Below, in pieces: positions 43,031-52,219 of a DNA stretch of 64,000 nt. This stretch comes from Parablautia muri (GTDB lineage Bacteria > Bacillota > Clostridia > Lachnospirales > Lachnospiraceae), in contig NZ_QZDT01000022.1 of assembly GCF_009917485.1 (NCBI RefSeq), forward strand, positions 1 through 64,000, read 5' to 3'. Within the stretch, counting starts at the first letter, position 1, and every line of letters starts with the position of its first letter. Made by a program: the position numbers and the translations under genes. The notes under the pieces are model-generated. The model was not told the origin of the DNA, ran no database searches, and was given only the letters and a program-made list of their open reading frames with translations.

Positions 43031-43669
43031 ATGAAAACAATTGAAGAACGTTTTTATGAATTGGGGGTAGTCCCTGTAGTGGTCCTGGATGATGCAAAGG
43101 ATGCGCTCCCTCTGGCAGAAGCATTGATTGACGGCGGTCTGCCTTGCGCAGAAGTGACGTTCCGTACAGAGGCAGCGGAGGAATCCATTCGCCTGATGAG
43201 CGGAAAATATCCGGATATGCTGGTAGGCGCAGGTACTGTTTTGACCAAGGAGCAGGTAGACCGTGCGGCAAACGCAGGCGCGAAATTTATTGTAAGCCCA
43301 GGCTTTGACGGAGAAATTGTTGACTACTGTCTGGAAAAAGGTATTCCTGTTTTTCCTGGTTGCGTGACGCCCTCAGAGGTTGCACAGGCTGTAAAGCGTG
43401 GGCTTAAGGTAGTGAAATTTTTCCCGGCAGAGCAGGCAGGCGGAATCGCGATGATTAAGGCTATGGCGGCTCCTTACACGATGGTGAAATTTATGCCCAC
43501 CGGCGGAATCAGTGCAAAGAACCTGAAAGATTATCTGGATTTTTCGAAGATTTTGTGCTGTGGCGGAAGCTGGATGGTGAAGGGAGATTTGATTAAGGCA
43601 GGCGATTTTGCAAAGATTTGCCAGCTGACAAAAGAAGCGGCAGAGCTTGCTAAAAGCATCCGTAGCTAA
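43031..43669 (+). CDS. eda: KDPG aldolase
   Basis: The 212-residue class I aldolase has the catalytic Glu in CAEVTFRTEAA (Glu41) and the Schiff-base Lys in KVVKFFPAEQAGG (Lys129). VGAGTVL and FMPTGGIS bind phosphate. It splits 2-keto-3-deoxy-6-phosphogluconate into pyruvate and glyceraldehyde 3-phosphate at the end of hexuronate breakdown. AAAGGATAT precedes the ATG. The KDG kinase gene follows, so the last two steps are together; the earlier isomerases and dehydratases are not in the window. Confidence 0.94.
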   Translation: MKTIEERFYELGVVPVVVLDDAKDALPLAEALIDGGLPCAEVTFRTEAAEESIRLMSGKYPDMLVGAGTVLTKEQVDRAANAGAKFIVSPGFDGEIVDYCLEKGIPVFPGCVTPSEVAQAVKRGLKVVKFFPAEQAGGIAMIKAMAAPYTMVKFMPTGGISAKNLKDYLDFSKILCCGGSWMVKGDLIKAGDFAKICQLTKEAAELAKSIRS

Positions 43670-43728
43670 ATTATAAAGGCTCTTTATGTCTGTGAAGATA
43701 GTATATAGTATAAGGAGAAATATGAATC

Positions 43729-43823
43729 GGTGCGGTGTCGCAAGCATAGCTTGCGATATGCAGGGGTATAGGTATGGGATTTATGAAGGCAGTATGGTAA
43801 GCTTGTGATATGCAGGAGGTATA
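43729..43823 (+). repeat. R2 hairpin copy plus a truncated second copy
   Basis: TGTCGCAAGCATAGCTTGCG with ATATGCAGGGGTATAGG is a full hairpin-plus-SD unit. A truncated second unit (AGCTTGTGATATGCAGGAGG) immediately precedes the kinase start. The first unit thus has its own SD, followed by ATGGGATTTATG with no lasting frame. Confidence 0.7.
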
Positions 43824-43826
43824 AAA

Positions 43827-44924
43827 ATGAATTTAAATTTAAGAGCGCCAGAGAACTGTAAATTTGATGCAGTGTCATTGGGAGAGGTTATGCTCAGGTT
43901 AGACCCGGGAGAGGGCAGAATCCGCACGGCCAGGTCTTTCCGCGCATGGGAAGGCGGCGGAGAGTACAATGTGGTTCGCGGATTAAGACGTTGTTTTGGA
44001 ATGAAGACCGGTGTTATTACTGCGTTTGCAGATAATGAAATCGGAATGCTGATGGAAGATTTTATCCTTCAGGGAGGAGTAGATACCTCCTTGATTAAAT
44101 GGATGAAAACAGATGGCATCGGGAGAATTTGCAGGAATGGTTTGAATTTTACGGAGAGAGGCTTTGGTATACGAGGGGCCGTAGGTTGCTCTGACAGGGC
44201 AAACACTGCAATCTCCAAGGCAACGCCTGAGGACTTTGATTTTGATTCTATTTTTGGCGAGCTGGGCGTACGCTGGCTGCATACGGGCGGAATTTATGCG
44301 GCTTTGTCGGAGCAGGCTTGCGAGACAGTGATTGCGGCTATTAAGACAGCTAAGAAATACGGAACAGTGGTATCCTATGACCTGAATTATCGTCCTTCCA
44401 TGTGGAGCGCAATTGGCGGGCAGGGCAAAGCTCAGGAGGTTAACAAGGAAATTGCCAAGTATGTGGATGTAATGATTGGCAACGAGGAAGATTTCACGGC
44501 ATGTCTTGGCTTCGAAATAGAAGGAAATGATGAGAATTTAAAAGAGCTGAACCTGGACGGATATAAGAAAATGATTAATCATGCAGCAGAAACTTATCCG
44601 AATTTTAAGGCTGTGGCAACCACCTTGCGGGAGGTAAAGACGGCTACCGTTAATGACTGGAGCGCAATCTGCTGGGCGGATGGAGAGATTTACAAGGCGA
44701 AGGACTATAAAGGTTTGGAAATTCTGGATCGTGTGGGCGGTGGTGACTCTTTTGCATCAGGCCTTATTTACGGATTAATGACCACGGAAAACGCAGAACT
44801 GGCAGTTAATTATGGGGCGGCTCACGGAGCCCTTGCTATGACTACGCCTGGTGATACTACTATGGCCAGCAAGAAAGAGGTTGAGGCAATCATGGGCGGC
44901 GCAGGCGCCCGTGTGCAGCGGTAA
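43827..44924 (+). CDS. PfkB-family sugar kinase, probably 2-keto-3-deoxygluconate kinase
   Basis: The 365-residue protein has an N-terminal SLGEVMLRLDPGEGRI and the PfkB signature VGGGDSFASGLIYGL, with the catalytic Asp in GGGD. At 365 residues it is longer than typical KdgK, as in Lachnospiraceae homologues. It lies 157 bases downstream of the KDPG aldolase gene, which is the main reason for proposing KDG as substrate. Its product would be the aldolase's substrate. Confidence 0.85.
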   Translation: MNLNLRAPENCKFDAVSLGEVMLRLDPGEGRIRTARSFRAWEGGGEYNVVRGLRRCFGMKTGVITAFADNEIGMLMEDFILQGGVDTSLIKWMKTDGIGRICRNGLNFTERGFGIRGAVGCSDRANTAISKATPEDFDFDSIFGELGVRWLHTGGIYAALSEQACETVIAAIKTAKKYGTVVSYDLNYRPSMWSAIGGQGKAQEVNKEIAKYVDVMIGNEEDFTACLGFEIEGNDENLKELNLDGYKKMINHAAETYPNFKAVATTLREVKTATVNDWSAICWADGEIYKAKDYKGLEILDRVGGGDSFASGLIYGLMTTENAELAVNYGAAHGALAMTTPGDTTMASKKEVEAIMGGAGARVQR

Positions 44925-45003
44925 AGTTAATTCATCATCCAAAACAGTTCCTCAGTGCTAAAGTGGATTTTGGAGAATGAACTGTGGTGAAAGAGGAACG
45001 GGA

Positions 45004-45036
45004 AAAATAGTCTTCCAAAACGGAGGACTATTTTCA
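45004..45036 (+). terminator. terminator after the KDG kinase gene
   Basis: AAAATAGTCTTCC and GGAGGACTATTTT pair around AAAAC and are followed by CATTG. The A and T runs are symmetric. The remaining gap (45037-45213) holds an R1 copy and no gene. Confidence 0.7.
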
Positions 45037-45145
45037 TTGTATGAACAAATCCGTGCAAAGGAAAATACGGGCATTCTCTGCATGAATTTGTGATTCTGCG
45101 CAGCGGAATCATGGGAGCAGTGTAAAAACAGAAATAAAATTCCGG

Positions 45146-45207
45146 AAATTTTTCACACAACAAATTTGTGCCAACGCCCAATTTGTGAGCTGCCGGAAGC
45201 AAGAGGG
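45146..45207 (+). repeat. R1 repeat before the transglutaminase gene
   Basis: AATTTTTCACACAACAAATTTGTGCCAACGCCC-type sequence (45147-45181, one base shorter in the second arm) ends in GGAAGCAAGAGGG, the ribosome-binding site. Confidence 0.75.
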
Positions 45208-45213
45208 ATTAAA

Positions 45214-46770
45214 ATGAAATTTTTAAAAAGTTTGAGTATTTTACTTTTAATATTATTTGCTTTGCTATGTGGCTTTATAATTCTGTGCGCTTTTCGTCCG
45301 GACGTCACAAAGGCAGTAGCCAATTTTTTATATGCAGATGAAAATGAAGCGGAAGATTTGAATAGAATCGGTGCAGATGGTTCAAATGAGTTCAGTACGA
45401 TATACGCTGTTGATTCAGGCGTAGATAATGAGCAGGGAACGGATGGTGCACTTGGCATGGACGAGGATTTGGATATGCCGGCAAAGGAAGAAGGGCTTGC
45501 AGAGGACATCGTCAAGGATTATATTCCGCCGGAAGAATCGGAGCTGTCTGTGCCGGAGAACGTGGCTGGCAAAAATGGCTATCAGGAAGTGCAGGATGAA
45601 CGGGAACAGGTTGAAGATGAGGTTGCTGACCTTTTGCAAACCCAGCTGGGGGTGGGTAACACTGGTGATGGCCTTATATTTGACGCTGTTTATTATCCTT
45701 ACTATGCTATGTTGGATGAAAAGGGAAAGCATCTTTACCGGCAGATTTATGCAAACGCCAATGATTTAAATCAAATGTTTGCGCCGGTAGAGGACATATC
45801 CGCTGCGCAGCTTAGAACGGTTTTCCAGGCAGTGTATAACGATCATCCGGAGCTTTTCTGGCTGGATACGGCGTATTTTTGTAAATACAAAAGAGATGGA
45901 CAGTGTGTGGAAATTGATTTGCGCTTTAACCGGACCGCGCTGGAGCTGGAAGAGGCCAAAGCTGTTTTTAACGAGAATGCAAATTCAGTCTTGTCAGGCG
46001 CAAACGGCCTTCAAAGTGATTATGAGAAGGAAAAGTACATTCATGATGCGCTGATAGAGCGAATTACTTATAATATGGGGGCAGAAATGAACCAGAGCGC
46101 TTATAGCGCATTGGTAAACGGGCAGACTGTTTGCGCAGGATATGCCAGGGCATACCAATACTTGTTACAGCAGCTTGGCATACCATGCTATTACTGTACC
46201 GGATATGCAGGGGAAAACCATGCATGGAATATTGTGGAGCTAGAGGACGGATATTACAATGTGGATACCACCTGGGATGATACGGACACGGAGGGCGGAA
46301 ACTATGCCTATTTTAATAAAACCGACCAGGATTATGCTGGTACCCATGTGAGAAAGGAATTGTCTGTATACCTTCCCCCATGTAATGGACAAATTTATCG
46401 GGAGCCTGACCAGCCAGAAGATTTACAAGCGCAAAGTGGCGGGGAACAGGAAGCGTTAAAGGATTTAAAAGATATTGAGGATATTGGCATCAGTCAGGAG
46501 GAGGTTTTGCATAGTCTGTCTGATTACTATGAAAACTGCTATGACCAAATTGTGGAGAACGGCCAAGGCAGCTATGAATTTTACAATGTGGTAGAAGGTG
46601 CACAGCTGGCCCAGGAATTGTATGTGGCTTATCAGGAAGAAACCTATCGTCAGGGATATATGGATGATGCCATGACTGTAATTTCCGCATCGGTATGTGG
46701 AATGAATTTGAAGATAGAGGAGCTTTCCCAGGATAGATATCTGGTCACACATGAGGTTCGATTAAATTAG
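45214..46770 (+). CDS. membrane-anchored transglutaminase-like protein
   Basis: The protein has about 518 residues from MKFLKSLSILLLILFALLCG. The N-terminal anchor is followed by an acidic linker to about residue 140. The transglutaminase/protease-like domain has the catalytic Cys in NGQTVCAGYARAYQYLL, His in GENHAWNIVEL and Asp in YYNVDTTWDDTD. Bacterial members mostly act as peptidases or amidases at the cell wall rather than cross-linkers. A C-terminal 120-residue helical extension has no recognised motif. AGAGGG precedes the ATG. Confidence 0.87.
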   Translation: MKFLKSLSILLLILFALLCGFIILCAFRPDVTKAVANFLYADENEAEDLNRIGADGSNEFSTIYAVDSGVDNEQGTDGALGMDEDLDMPAKEEGLAEDIVKDYIPPEESELSVPENVAGKNGYQEVQDEREQVEDEVADLLQTQLGVGNTGDGLIFDAVYYPYYAMLDEKGKHLYRQIYANANDLNQMFAPVEDISAAQLRTVFQAVYNDHPELFWLDTAYFCKYKRDGQCVEIDLRFNRTALELEEAKAVFNENANSVLSGANGLQSDYEKEKYIHDALIERITYNMGAEMNQSAYSALVNGQTVCAGYARAYQYLLQQLGIPCYYCTGYAGENHAWNIVELEDGYYNVDTTWDDTDTEGGNYAYFNKTDQDYAGTHVRKELSVYLPPCNGQIYREPDQPEDLQAQSGGEQEALKDLKDIEDIGISQEEVLHSLSDYYENCYDQIVENGQGSYEFYNVVEGAQLAQELYVAYQEETYRQGYMDDAMTVISASVCGMNLKIEELSQDRYLVTHEVRLN

Positions 46771-46871
46771 AAAAAATTAAGAAAGCATTTTTTGCATTGT
46801 TCATCCCAAATAAAGCAATATATGCATTGGGAAAAGTGTGGTATGCTGATTTAGCTGGAAGGATAAATCTT

Positions 46872-46945
46872 TCTTTCCCAAAAGTTTGTGTCGGCGCTGC
46901 ATTCACAAACTTTGTCATGTGCAAGAGCAGCGCGGAAATGAGGAA
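46872..46945 (+). repeat. weak R1-like dyad before dapF
   Basis: AAAGTTTGTGTCGGCGCTGC followed by ATTCACAAACTTTGTCATGTG keeps the AAATTTGTGC-like arms with altered bases, and ends in GGAAATGAGG before the dapF start. Confidence 0.4.
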
Positions 46946-46949
46946 ATAG

Positions 46950-47786
46950 ATGAAATTTACAAAAATGCATGGCTGCGGTAACGATTATATTTATGTAAAT
47001 GGTGACAAAGAAAAGATACTTGATGAAAAAAAGCCTGAAATCGTAAGGCGGCTCAGCGACAGGCACTTTGGCATTGGAGGAGACGGGGTTATTTTCATCA
47101 ATCCCTCCCGGGAAGCCGATTTTGAGATGGAGATGTATAACATGGACGGCTCGCGGGCTGAAATGTGCGGAAATGGGATTCGCTGCGTAGGGAAATATGT
47201 CTACGATAAAGGGCTGACGAACAAAACTGAAATCAGCGTGGTCAGCTGTGGAAAAACCAAGTATCTCACTTTATTTCCGGAAAATGGCTTGATAGGATCC
47301 GTCAGGGTTAATATGGGATCGCCCATATTAAAAGCTTCAGAAATTCCGGTGATTGCTGATGGAGAGGAGGTAATCGGAGAGCGGATCGAGGTGGATGAAA
47401 AAATATACCAAATGACATGTGTGTCAATGGGAAATCCCCATGCCGTTATTTTTATGGACGAGGTATCACAGCTTCCTCTTGAGAAGATAGGCCCTCTTTT
47501 TGAAAACCATGTGCGCTTTCCCAACAGAACCAATACGGAATTTGTAAAGGTATTGGACAGGGAAAATGTACAGATGCGGGTCTGGGAGAGAGGTACTGGA
47601 GAAACCCTGGCCTGCGGCACCGGCGCCTGCGCTGTTTCAGTGGCCTGTATATTAAATGGATTGACGAAGGAGCAGGTTGCTGTTAAACTGTTAGGCGGTA
47701 CTTTGCAGATTCAGTGGGATAGAAAAGAAAATCTGATTTATATGACAGGGCCCGCGGTCACTGTTTTTGAAGGTGAAATTTTTTAG
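46950..47786 (+). CDS. dapF: diaminopimelate epimerase
   Basis: The 278-residue protein starts MKFTKMHGCGNDYIYVNG. Both catalytic Cys are present: EMCGNGIRCVGKYVYD and LACGTGACAVSVAC. It converts LL- to meso-diaminopimelate for lysine and peptidoglycan. Next to it is LL-DAP aminotransferase, so the cell uses the short aminotransferase route from tetrahydrodipicolinate. AATGAGG precedes the start. Confidence 0.97.
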   Translation: MKFTKMHGCGNDYIYVNGDKEKILDEKKPEIVRRLSDRHFGIGGDGVIFINPSREADFEMEMYNMDGSRAEMCGNGIRCVGKYVYDKGLTNKTEISVVSCGKTKYLTLFPENGLIGSVRVNMGSPILKASEIPVIADGEEVIGERIEVDEKIYQMTCVSMGNPHAVIFMDEVSQLPLEKIGPLFENHVRFPNRTNTEFVKVLDRENVQMRVWERGTGETLACGTGACAVSVACILNGLTKEQVAVKLLGGTLQIQWDRKENLIYMTGPAVTVFEGEIF

Positions 47787-47898
47787 ATGGCGTGAGGATG
47801 ATTTCTAAGCCCTCAAAAATACGGACATTCTCGCACAGTTTTTTGCAGCTGTAAAGCAGCGGCATGAAGGATAGATTGATTGGATAAAGGAGGAGAAA

Positions 47899-49113
47899 AT
47901 GTTTAAAATCAACGACAATTATTTAAAGCTTCCCGGAAGCTATCTGTTTTCAACCATTGGGAAAAAGGTGAATGCCTATGCGGCACAAAATCCCGATAAG
48001 AAAATTATCCGTCTGGGTATAGGCGATGTGACACAGCCTTTAGCGCCTGCTATCATCAAGGCCCTTCACGGAGCGGTAGATGAGATGGCGCAGGCAGAAA
48101 CCTTTAAAGGATATGCGCCGGATTTAGGTTATGAGTTCCTGCGCAAGGCGATTGCCGACAATGACTACAAGGCAAGGGGATGTGAAATCGCCGCTGATGA
48201 AATATTTGTATCAGATGGGGCAAAATGTGATGCAGGAAACATCCAGGAGATTTTCAGCGGGGATAATAAGATTGCCGTCTGCGACCCTGTTTATCCTGTA
48301 TATGTGGACACCAATGTGATGGCAGGAAGAACCGGCGTATATGACAGCGCCAAAGAAGTATGGAGTGATGTGATTTATATGCCCTGTGTAGCAGAGAATC
48401 ATTTTGCCCCAGAGCTTCCTAAGGAAGCACCGGATTTGATTTATCTGTGTTTCCCCAACAATCCTACAGGCTCTACCATAACGAAATCCCAGCTTCAGGA
48501 GTGGGTGGATTACGCAAACAAGGTGGGGGCTGTTATCATTTATGATGCAGCTTACGAAGCATACATTTCAGAGGAAGATGTACCACATACAATCTATGAG
48601 TGTGAAGGAGCTAGAAGCTGCGCGATTGAGCTGCGTTCCTTCTCTAAAAATGCCGGCTTCACGGGAGTGCGTCTGGGCTTTACTGTAATCCCCAAGGATT
48701 TAAAATGCGGCGAGGTTACCCTTCATTCCTTATGGGCAAGGAGACACGGAACCAAATACAACGGAGCTCCATATATCGTACAGCGTGCCGGTGAAGCGGT
48801 TTACTCAGAAGATGGAAAAGCACAGCTAAAGCAGCAGGTGGCCTATTACATGAATAACGCAAAATATATTTTGGAGGGCTTAAAGAGCGCTGGCTACACA
48901 GTATCAGGCGGTGTGAATGCACCGTATATCTGGCTGAAAGCGCCTAATGGCATGACCAGTTGGGAATTTTTTGATTATCTGCTTGAAAAGGCGAATGTGG
49001 TGGGCACCCCTGGCTCAGGCTTTGGGCCAAGCGGAGAAACCTATTTCAGGCTGACTGCTTTTGGAAGCTATGAAAATACGGTGGAGGCAGTTGACAGAAT
49101 TAAGGCATTATAA
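47899..49113 (+). CDS. dapL: LL-diaminopimelate aminotransferase
   Basis: The 404-residue PLP enzyme [27 protein letters not shown] is of DapL length. Motifs include [45 protein letters not shown] and the PLP Lys in [17 protein letters not shown]. It makes LL-diaminopimelate directly from tetrahydrodipicolinate and glutamate. AAAGGAGGAG precedes the start. It is 112 bases after dapF and probably in the same transcript. Confidence 0.97.
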   Translation: MFKINDNYLKLPGSYLFSTIGKKVNAYAAQNPDKKIIRLGIGDVTQPLAPAIIKALHGAVDEMAQAETFKGYAPDLGYEFLRKAIADNDYKARGCEIAADEIFVSDGAKCDAGNIQEIFSGDNKIAVCDPVYPVYVDTNVMAGRTGVYDSAKEVWSDVIYMPCVAENHFAPELPKEAPDLIYLCFPNNPTGSTITKSQLQEWVDYANKVGAVIIYDAAYEAYISEEDVPHTIYECEGARSCAIELRSFSKNAGFTGVRLGFTVIPKDLKCGEVTLHSLWARRHGTKYNGAPYIVQRAGEAVYSEDGKAQLKQQVAYYMNNAKYILEGLKSAGYTVSGGVNAPYIWLKAPNGMTSWEFFDYLLEKANVVGTPGSGFGPSGETYFRLTAFGSYENTVEAVDRIKAL

Positions 49114-49149
49114 TACCAGCTCTTATAGAAAAGAGGAAGGTGCACTAAG

Positions 49150-49198
49150 AGTTGTTGTCAGCAAAAGGAATATCCTTTTTCTGGCAGCAACTTTTTCC
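49150..49198 (+). terminator. terminator after dapL
   Basis: AGTTGTTGTCAG and CTGGCAGCAACT form a 12-base stem with AAAAGGA/TCCTTTTT inside, followed by TTTTTCC. Confidence 0.85.
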
Positions 49199-49243
49199 AT
49201 AAAATGATGCAGCTAAAACGTATCAAAAAAGAGGGAAAAGAGA

Positions 49244-49813
49244 GTGAATGAACGTCAATTTGAAGAAGCTGTGGCACGTATGGTTCAGGGAGATAAGGCC
49301 GGATTAAAGGAAATTTATGAAAATTATGTGGGATATATTTACCGGATTATTTACGAGGTGCTGCAGAATAAAGAAAATACAGAGGATGTGACCAGTGATT
49401 TTTTTATCAGGCTCTGGGAGCGGGCGGAGCAGTTTAAGCCCGGTAATGGGCATAAGGGTTACCTGGCGTCTGTGGCAAGAAACATGGCGATTGATTTTTT
49501 GAGAAAGCATCGCAGGGAGGAGCTTACTGCCATGTTGCAGGATTTGGGCTTGGAACCTGAGGAAGAAGGAGAAAGGAAGAAAAATTATATTCTCCCGGTT
49601 GAAAATGGCGTAGAGCAGGAAGTGATTGGGGATATAAGCGTTGCAAAGGCGCTGGAAATGCTAAAACCTGCAGAGAGACAGATTGTCAGCTTAAAGGTGT
49701 TGGGCGGGCTTACCTTTAAAGAGATTGCCGCATGTATGGGAATTCCTATGGGGACGGTCACGTGGAAATATCAAAATGCAATGAAAAAGTTAAGGAGGTG
49801 TGGATATGAGTAA
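49244..49813 (+). CDS. ECF-type RNA polymerase sigma factor
   Basis: The protein has 189 residues and begins at a GTG after GGGAAAAGAGA. Region 2 contains ENTEDVTSDFFIRLWERAEQF and YLASVARNMAIDFLRKHRR. Region 4 contains PAERQIVSLKVLGGLTFKEIAACMGIPMGTVTWKYQNAMKKL. The two are joined by an unusually long, charged linker (about residues 95-130). It overlaps the next gene by 8 bases; that gene has an anti-sigma layout. The promoter it recognises is unknown. Confidence 0.92.
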   Translation: MNERQFEEAVARMVQGDKAGLKEIYENYVGYIYRIIYEVLQNKENTEDVTSDFFIRLWERAEQFKPGNGHKGYLASVARNMAIDFLRKHRREELTAMLQDLGLEPEEEGERKKNYILPVENGVEQEVIGDISVAKALEMLKPAERQIVSLKVLGGLTFKEIAACMGIPMGTVTWKYQNAMKKLRRCGYE

Positions 49814-50873
49814 GAATTTTGAACAGGCTTATAAAGAGTTGGCGCAAATCGAAGTTCCTGATTTGTGGGATAGAATCGAAGCCGGCCTTACAAGTAAATC
49901 CGCACCGGAAAATTCGGATATTAATTTAGATGCGAGCAAAGACATAGATGCAATTGGAAACATAAAAAGAAATACTAATATAGAAGTACATGCAGACACA
50001 GAAATAAATATAGATTCGGATATAAATACAGACACGGACATATATGCAAATACAAAAAAGATGGCACCAAATAAAATTTGGAGATTGACCGGAAAATATG
50101 CTGGGGCTATAGCTGCCATCCTGTGTGTGGCTGTTCTTCTGCCTACGGCGGCGCAGATAAAAAGAGCAGAAGATAAGTCGTTTTCCGGTGCAGCAATGGA
50201 AGGAATTGATACGGCCCAGGCAACAGAAGAATCTGCAGCAGATATGGCAATACCGGAAAATGAGGCGCAGACGGAAGATGCGGCAATGCCGGAAGAAGCA
50301 TCAGCTGGGGCAGGCGCTGTAGAAGATGATAGGTCAGCAGACAGTGGAGCAGATAGCGCAGCAGCGAAAAATGCGCAGGTAAGCATGGCAGATACATGGT
50401 CTGAGGCAGAGGCAGACGAAGAAGCGGAAATGTCTGACAATGGAGGCAGCGCAAATTTTGACGGAGATGACCTTTCCTCTCAGGAGTCAGATGTGGAAAG
50501 AAAGCAGAAAAGTGAAAGCAGGGAGGAAAAAAAGATCGAGGAAATGGGGGAGGCCATAAGCGAAGGAGCGATAACGCTGCCGGAAGGTACCCTCCTTGAA
50601 GAAATTGTCATCGAGGTGAGGAGCGTATCAGACGATATCAACAGGGATTCGGGAGCAGGAACGCCGGGGAGTGTATATACAGTGGTGGTAAAAGAAGATG
50701 CCTCTGGCAGGCTTGCCAAAGACAGTGAACTAGAAGTTTTTGTTCCTGCACATGCCTCTTTTGCTTTGCTTGTTGGCGGGACATATGTGATAGATATTGC
50801 TTACACAAAAGAAGAAGAATATCCTGTCGTGCAGAGAAGTGAGAAGGCGGAAAAATGGAGGGGACCTGCCTGA
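49806..50873 (+). CDS. probable membrane anti-sigma factor
   Basis: The protein has about 355 residues. The ATG at 49806 has AAGGAGG 8 bases upstream. The cytoplasmic part (MSKNFEQAYKELAQIEVPDLWDRIEAGL) resembles the N-terminus of clostridial anti-ECF proteins. An Asn/Asp/Ile-rich spacer is followed by one membrane segment at about 97-116 (YAGAIAAILCVAVLLPTAAQ). A long Glu/Ala/Ser/Asp-rich extracellular stretch precedes a small folded end (residues 270-355: EIVIEVRSVSDDIN...YVIDIAYTKEEEYPVV). It should hold the sigma factor until an external signal arrives. Confidence 0.8.
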   Translation: MSKNFEQAYKELAQIEVPDLWDRIEAGLTSKSAPENSDINLDASKDIDAIGNIKRNTNIEVHADTEINIDSDINTDTDIYANTKKMAPNKIWRLTGKYAGAIAAILCVAVLLPTAAQIKRAEDKSFSGAAMEGIDTAQATEESAADMAIPENEAQTEDAAMPEEASAGAGAVEDDRSADSGADSAAAKNAQVSMADTWSEAEADEEAEMSDNGGSANFDGDDLSSQESDVERKQKSESREEKKIEEMGEAISEGAITLPEGTLLEEIVIEVRSVSDDINRDSGAGTPGSVYTVVVKEDASGRLAKDSELEVFVPAHASFALLVGGTYVIDIAYTKEEEYPVVQRSEKAEKWRGPA

Positions 50874-50963
50874 GAAATATGATTCGCATATTTTACAGAG
50901 AACGATTCAATTGTTACGGGAAATTTGACTTTTGCATGGTTTGGCTTTACAATACAGGAAATA

Positions 50964-51042
50964 GATTGAAAAATCAAAAATTTTTCTATCTACAAATTTG
51001 TGCATAGAACCCAAATTTACAGACAACTGGCGAGATTGGAGG
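50964..51042 (+). repeat. R1 double-hairpin repeat before the fructokinase gene
   Basis: GATTGAAAAATCAAAAATTTTTC and ACAAATTTGTGCATAGAACCC-AAATTTAC keep both arms of the 80-base unit at 481. It ends in GATTGGAGG, the ribosome-binding site. Confidence 0.75.
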
Positions 51043-51048
51043 TCCGGT

Positions 51049-52020
51049 ATGACAAAAAAATATGATGTGGTGGCGCTTGGAGAATTGCTGATTGATTTTA
51101 CGATGAACGGAGAAAGCGGGCAGGGGAACCCCGTGTTTGAGGCAAATCCGGGAGGAGCGCCTTGTAATGTGCTTGCCATGCTGCAAAAGCTTGGAAAAAA
51201 TACAGCGTTTATTGGCAAGGTTGGAAATGATATGTTCGGTAAAATGCTGGAGGAAAAAGCCGGAAGCACAGGAATTGACTTAAAGGGATTGAAAAAGGAT
51301 GAGGAAGTACATACAACTCTTGCATTTGTCCAGACTTTTGCAGATGGCGACAGAGATTTTTCCTTCTATCGGAATCCGGGAGCAGACATGATGCTTAGGG
51401 AGGATGAGATAGAGGAGGAGCTGATTCGAGAAACAAAAATTTTCCACTTTGGCACCTTATCCATGACGGATCCTGTTGTGGAGAAAGCAACCAAAAAAGC
51501 AATTGTAATCGCCAAAGAAAACGGATGTATTTTATCTTTTGACCCGAACCTCCGTCCGCCTCTTTGGAGCTGCCTTGATAAGGCAAAAGAAATGATTGCT
51601 TATGGAATGAGCGTCTGTGACATCTTAAAAATATCGGACAATGAAATTGAGTTTATGACAGGAAAAACGGATATTGATGAGGGAATCAAAGAGATTCGCG
51701 AACAATATAAAATTCCGCTGATTTTTGCTACTTTGGGCAAGGATGGCAGCAGGGCTTACTACCGGGATATACAGGTAGAAGCAGCAGGGTTTGCCAATCC
51801 GGATACCATAGAGACAACAGGAGCGGGAGATACGTTCTGTGCCTGTGAACTAAATTATGTTTTAGAACATGGACTTGAAGGGCTCACACAGGAAAATTTG
51901 AAAGAGCTTTTAACATTTGCCAATGCAGCGGCATCTATGATTACCACCAGGAAGGGTGCTCTTTGCGTAATGCCTGAAAAAGATGAAATTCTTTCTTTTA
52001 TAGAAGAAAGAAAAGCCTGA
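51049..52020 (+). CDS. PfkB-family fructokinase
   Basis: The protein has about 323 residues from MTKKYDVVALGELLIDFTMNG. Further motifs are NPGGAPCNVLAMLQKLGKNTAFIGKVGND, FDPNLRPPLW and the catalytic signature TTGAGDTFCACELNYVLEHG. The length and motifs match ScrK-type fructokinases. It stands alone with its own R1 leader and terminator, so it probably serves general fructose or sucrose use. Confidence 0.9.
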   Translation: MTKKYDVVALGELLIDFTMNGESGQGNPVFEANPGGAPCNVLAMLQKLGKNTAFIGKVGNDMFGKMLEEKAGSTGIDLKGLKKDEEVHTTLAFVQTFADGDRDFSFYRNPGADMMLREDEIEEELIRETKIFHFGTLSMTDPVVEKATKKAIVIAKENGCILSFDPNLRPPLWSCLDKAKEMIAYGMSVCDILKISDNEIEFMTGKTDIDEGIKEIREQYKIPLIFATLGKDGSRAYYRDIQVEAAGFANPDTIETTGAGDTFCACELNYVLEHGLEGLTQENLKELLTFANAAASMITTRKGALCVMPEKDEILSFIEERKA

Positions 52021-52088
52021 GAGTCAGACATTCTTAAAAAGGACTGAAAGGCTTTGAGAAGCTTTGAGATTTGAAAAATAAAAAGGAA

Positions 52089-52147
52089 AGATGCCTGCAG
52101 GTAGGCCCCATTATTTATAGCAAAGGACTTAACCTGCAGGCATCTTA
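52089..52147. terminator. long terminator after the fructokinase gene
   Basis: AAGATGCCTGCAGGT and ACCTGCAGGCATCTT form a perfect 15-base stem around about 28 bases, with TACTTTT after it and AAAAAGGA before it. It may act on both strands. The 48-base stretch before it also has a short dyad. Confidence 0.8.
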
Positions 52148-52219
52148 CTTTTGCGTTAATATTCAGCCATTTTATCAGAGAATGCGTTAAGCGCTCTCTG
52201 AGAAACCATAGATAATTTT

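Noticed and set aside
49829-50454. minus-strand Ser/Ala- and Leu/His-rich frames
   Set aside because: Produced by the repetitive acidic codons of the anti-sigma gene.
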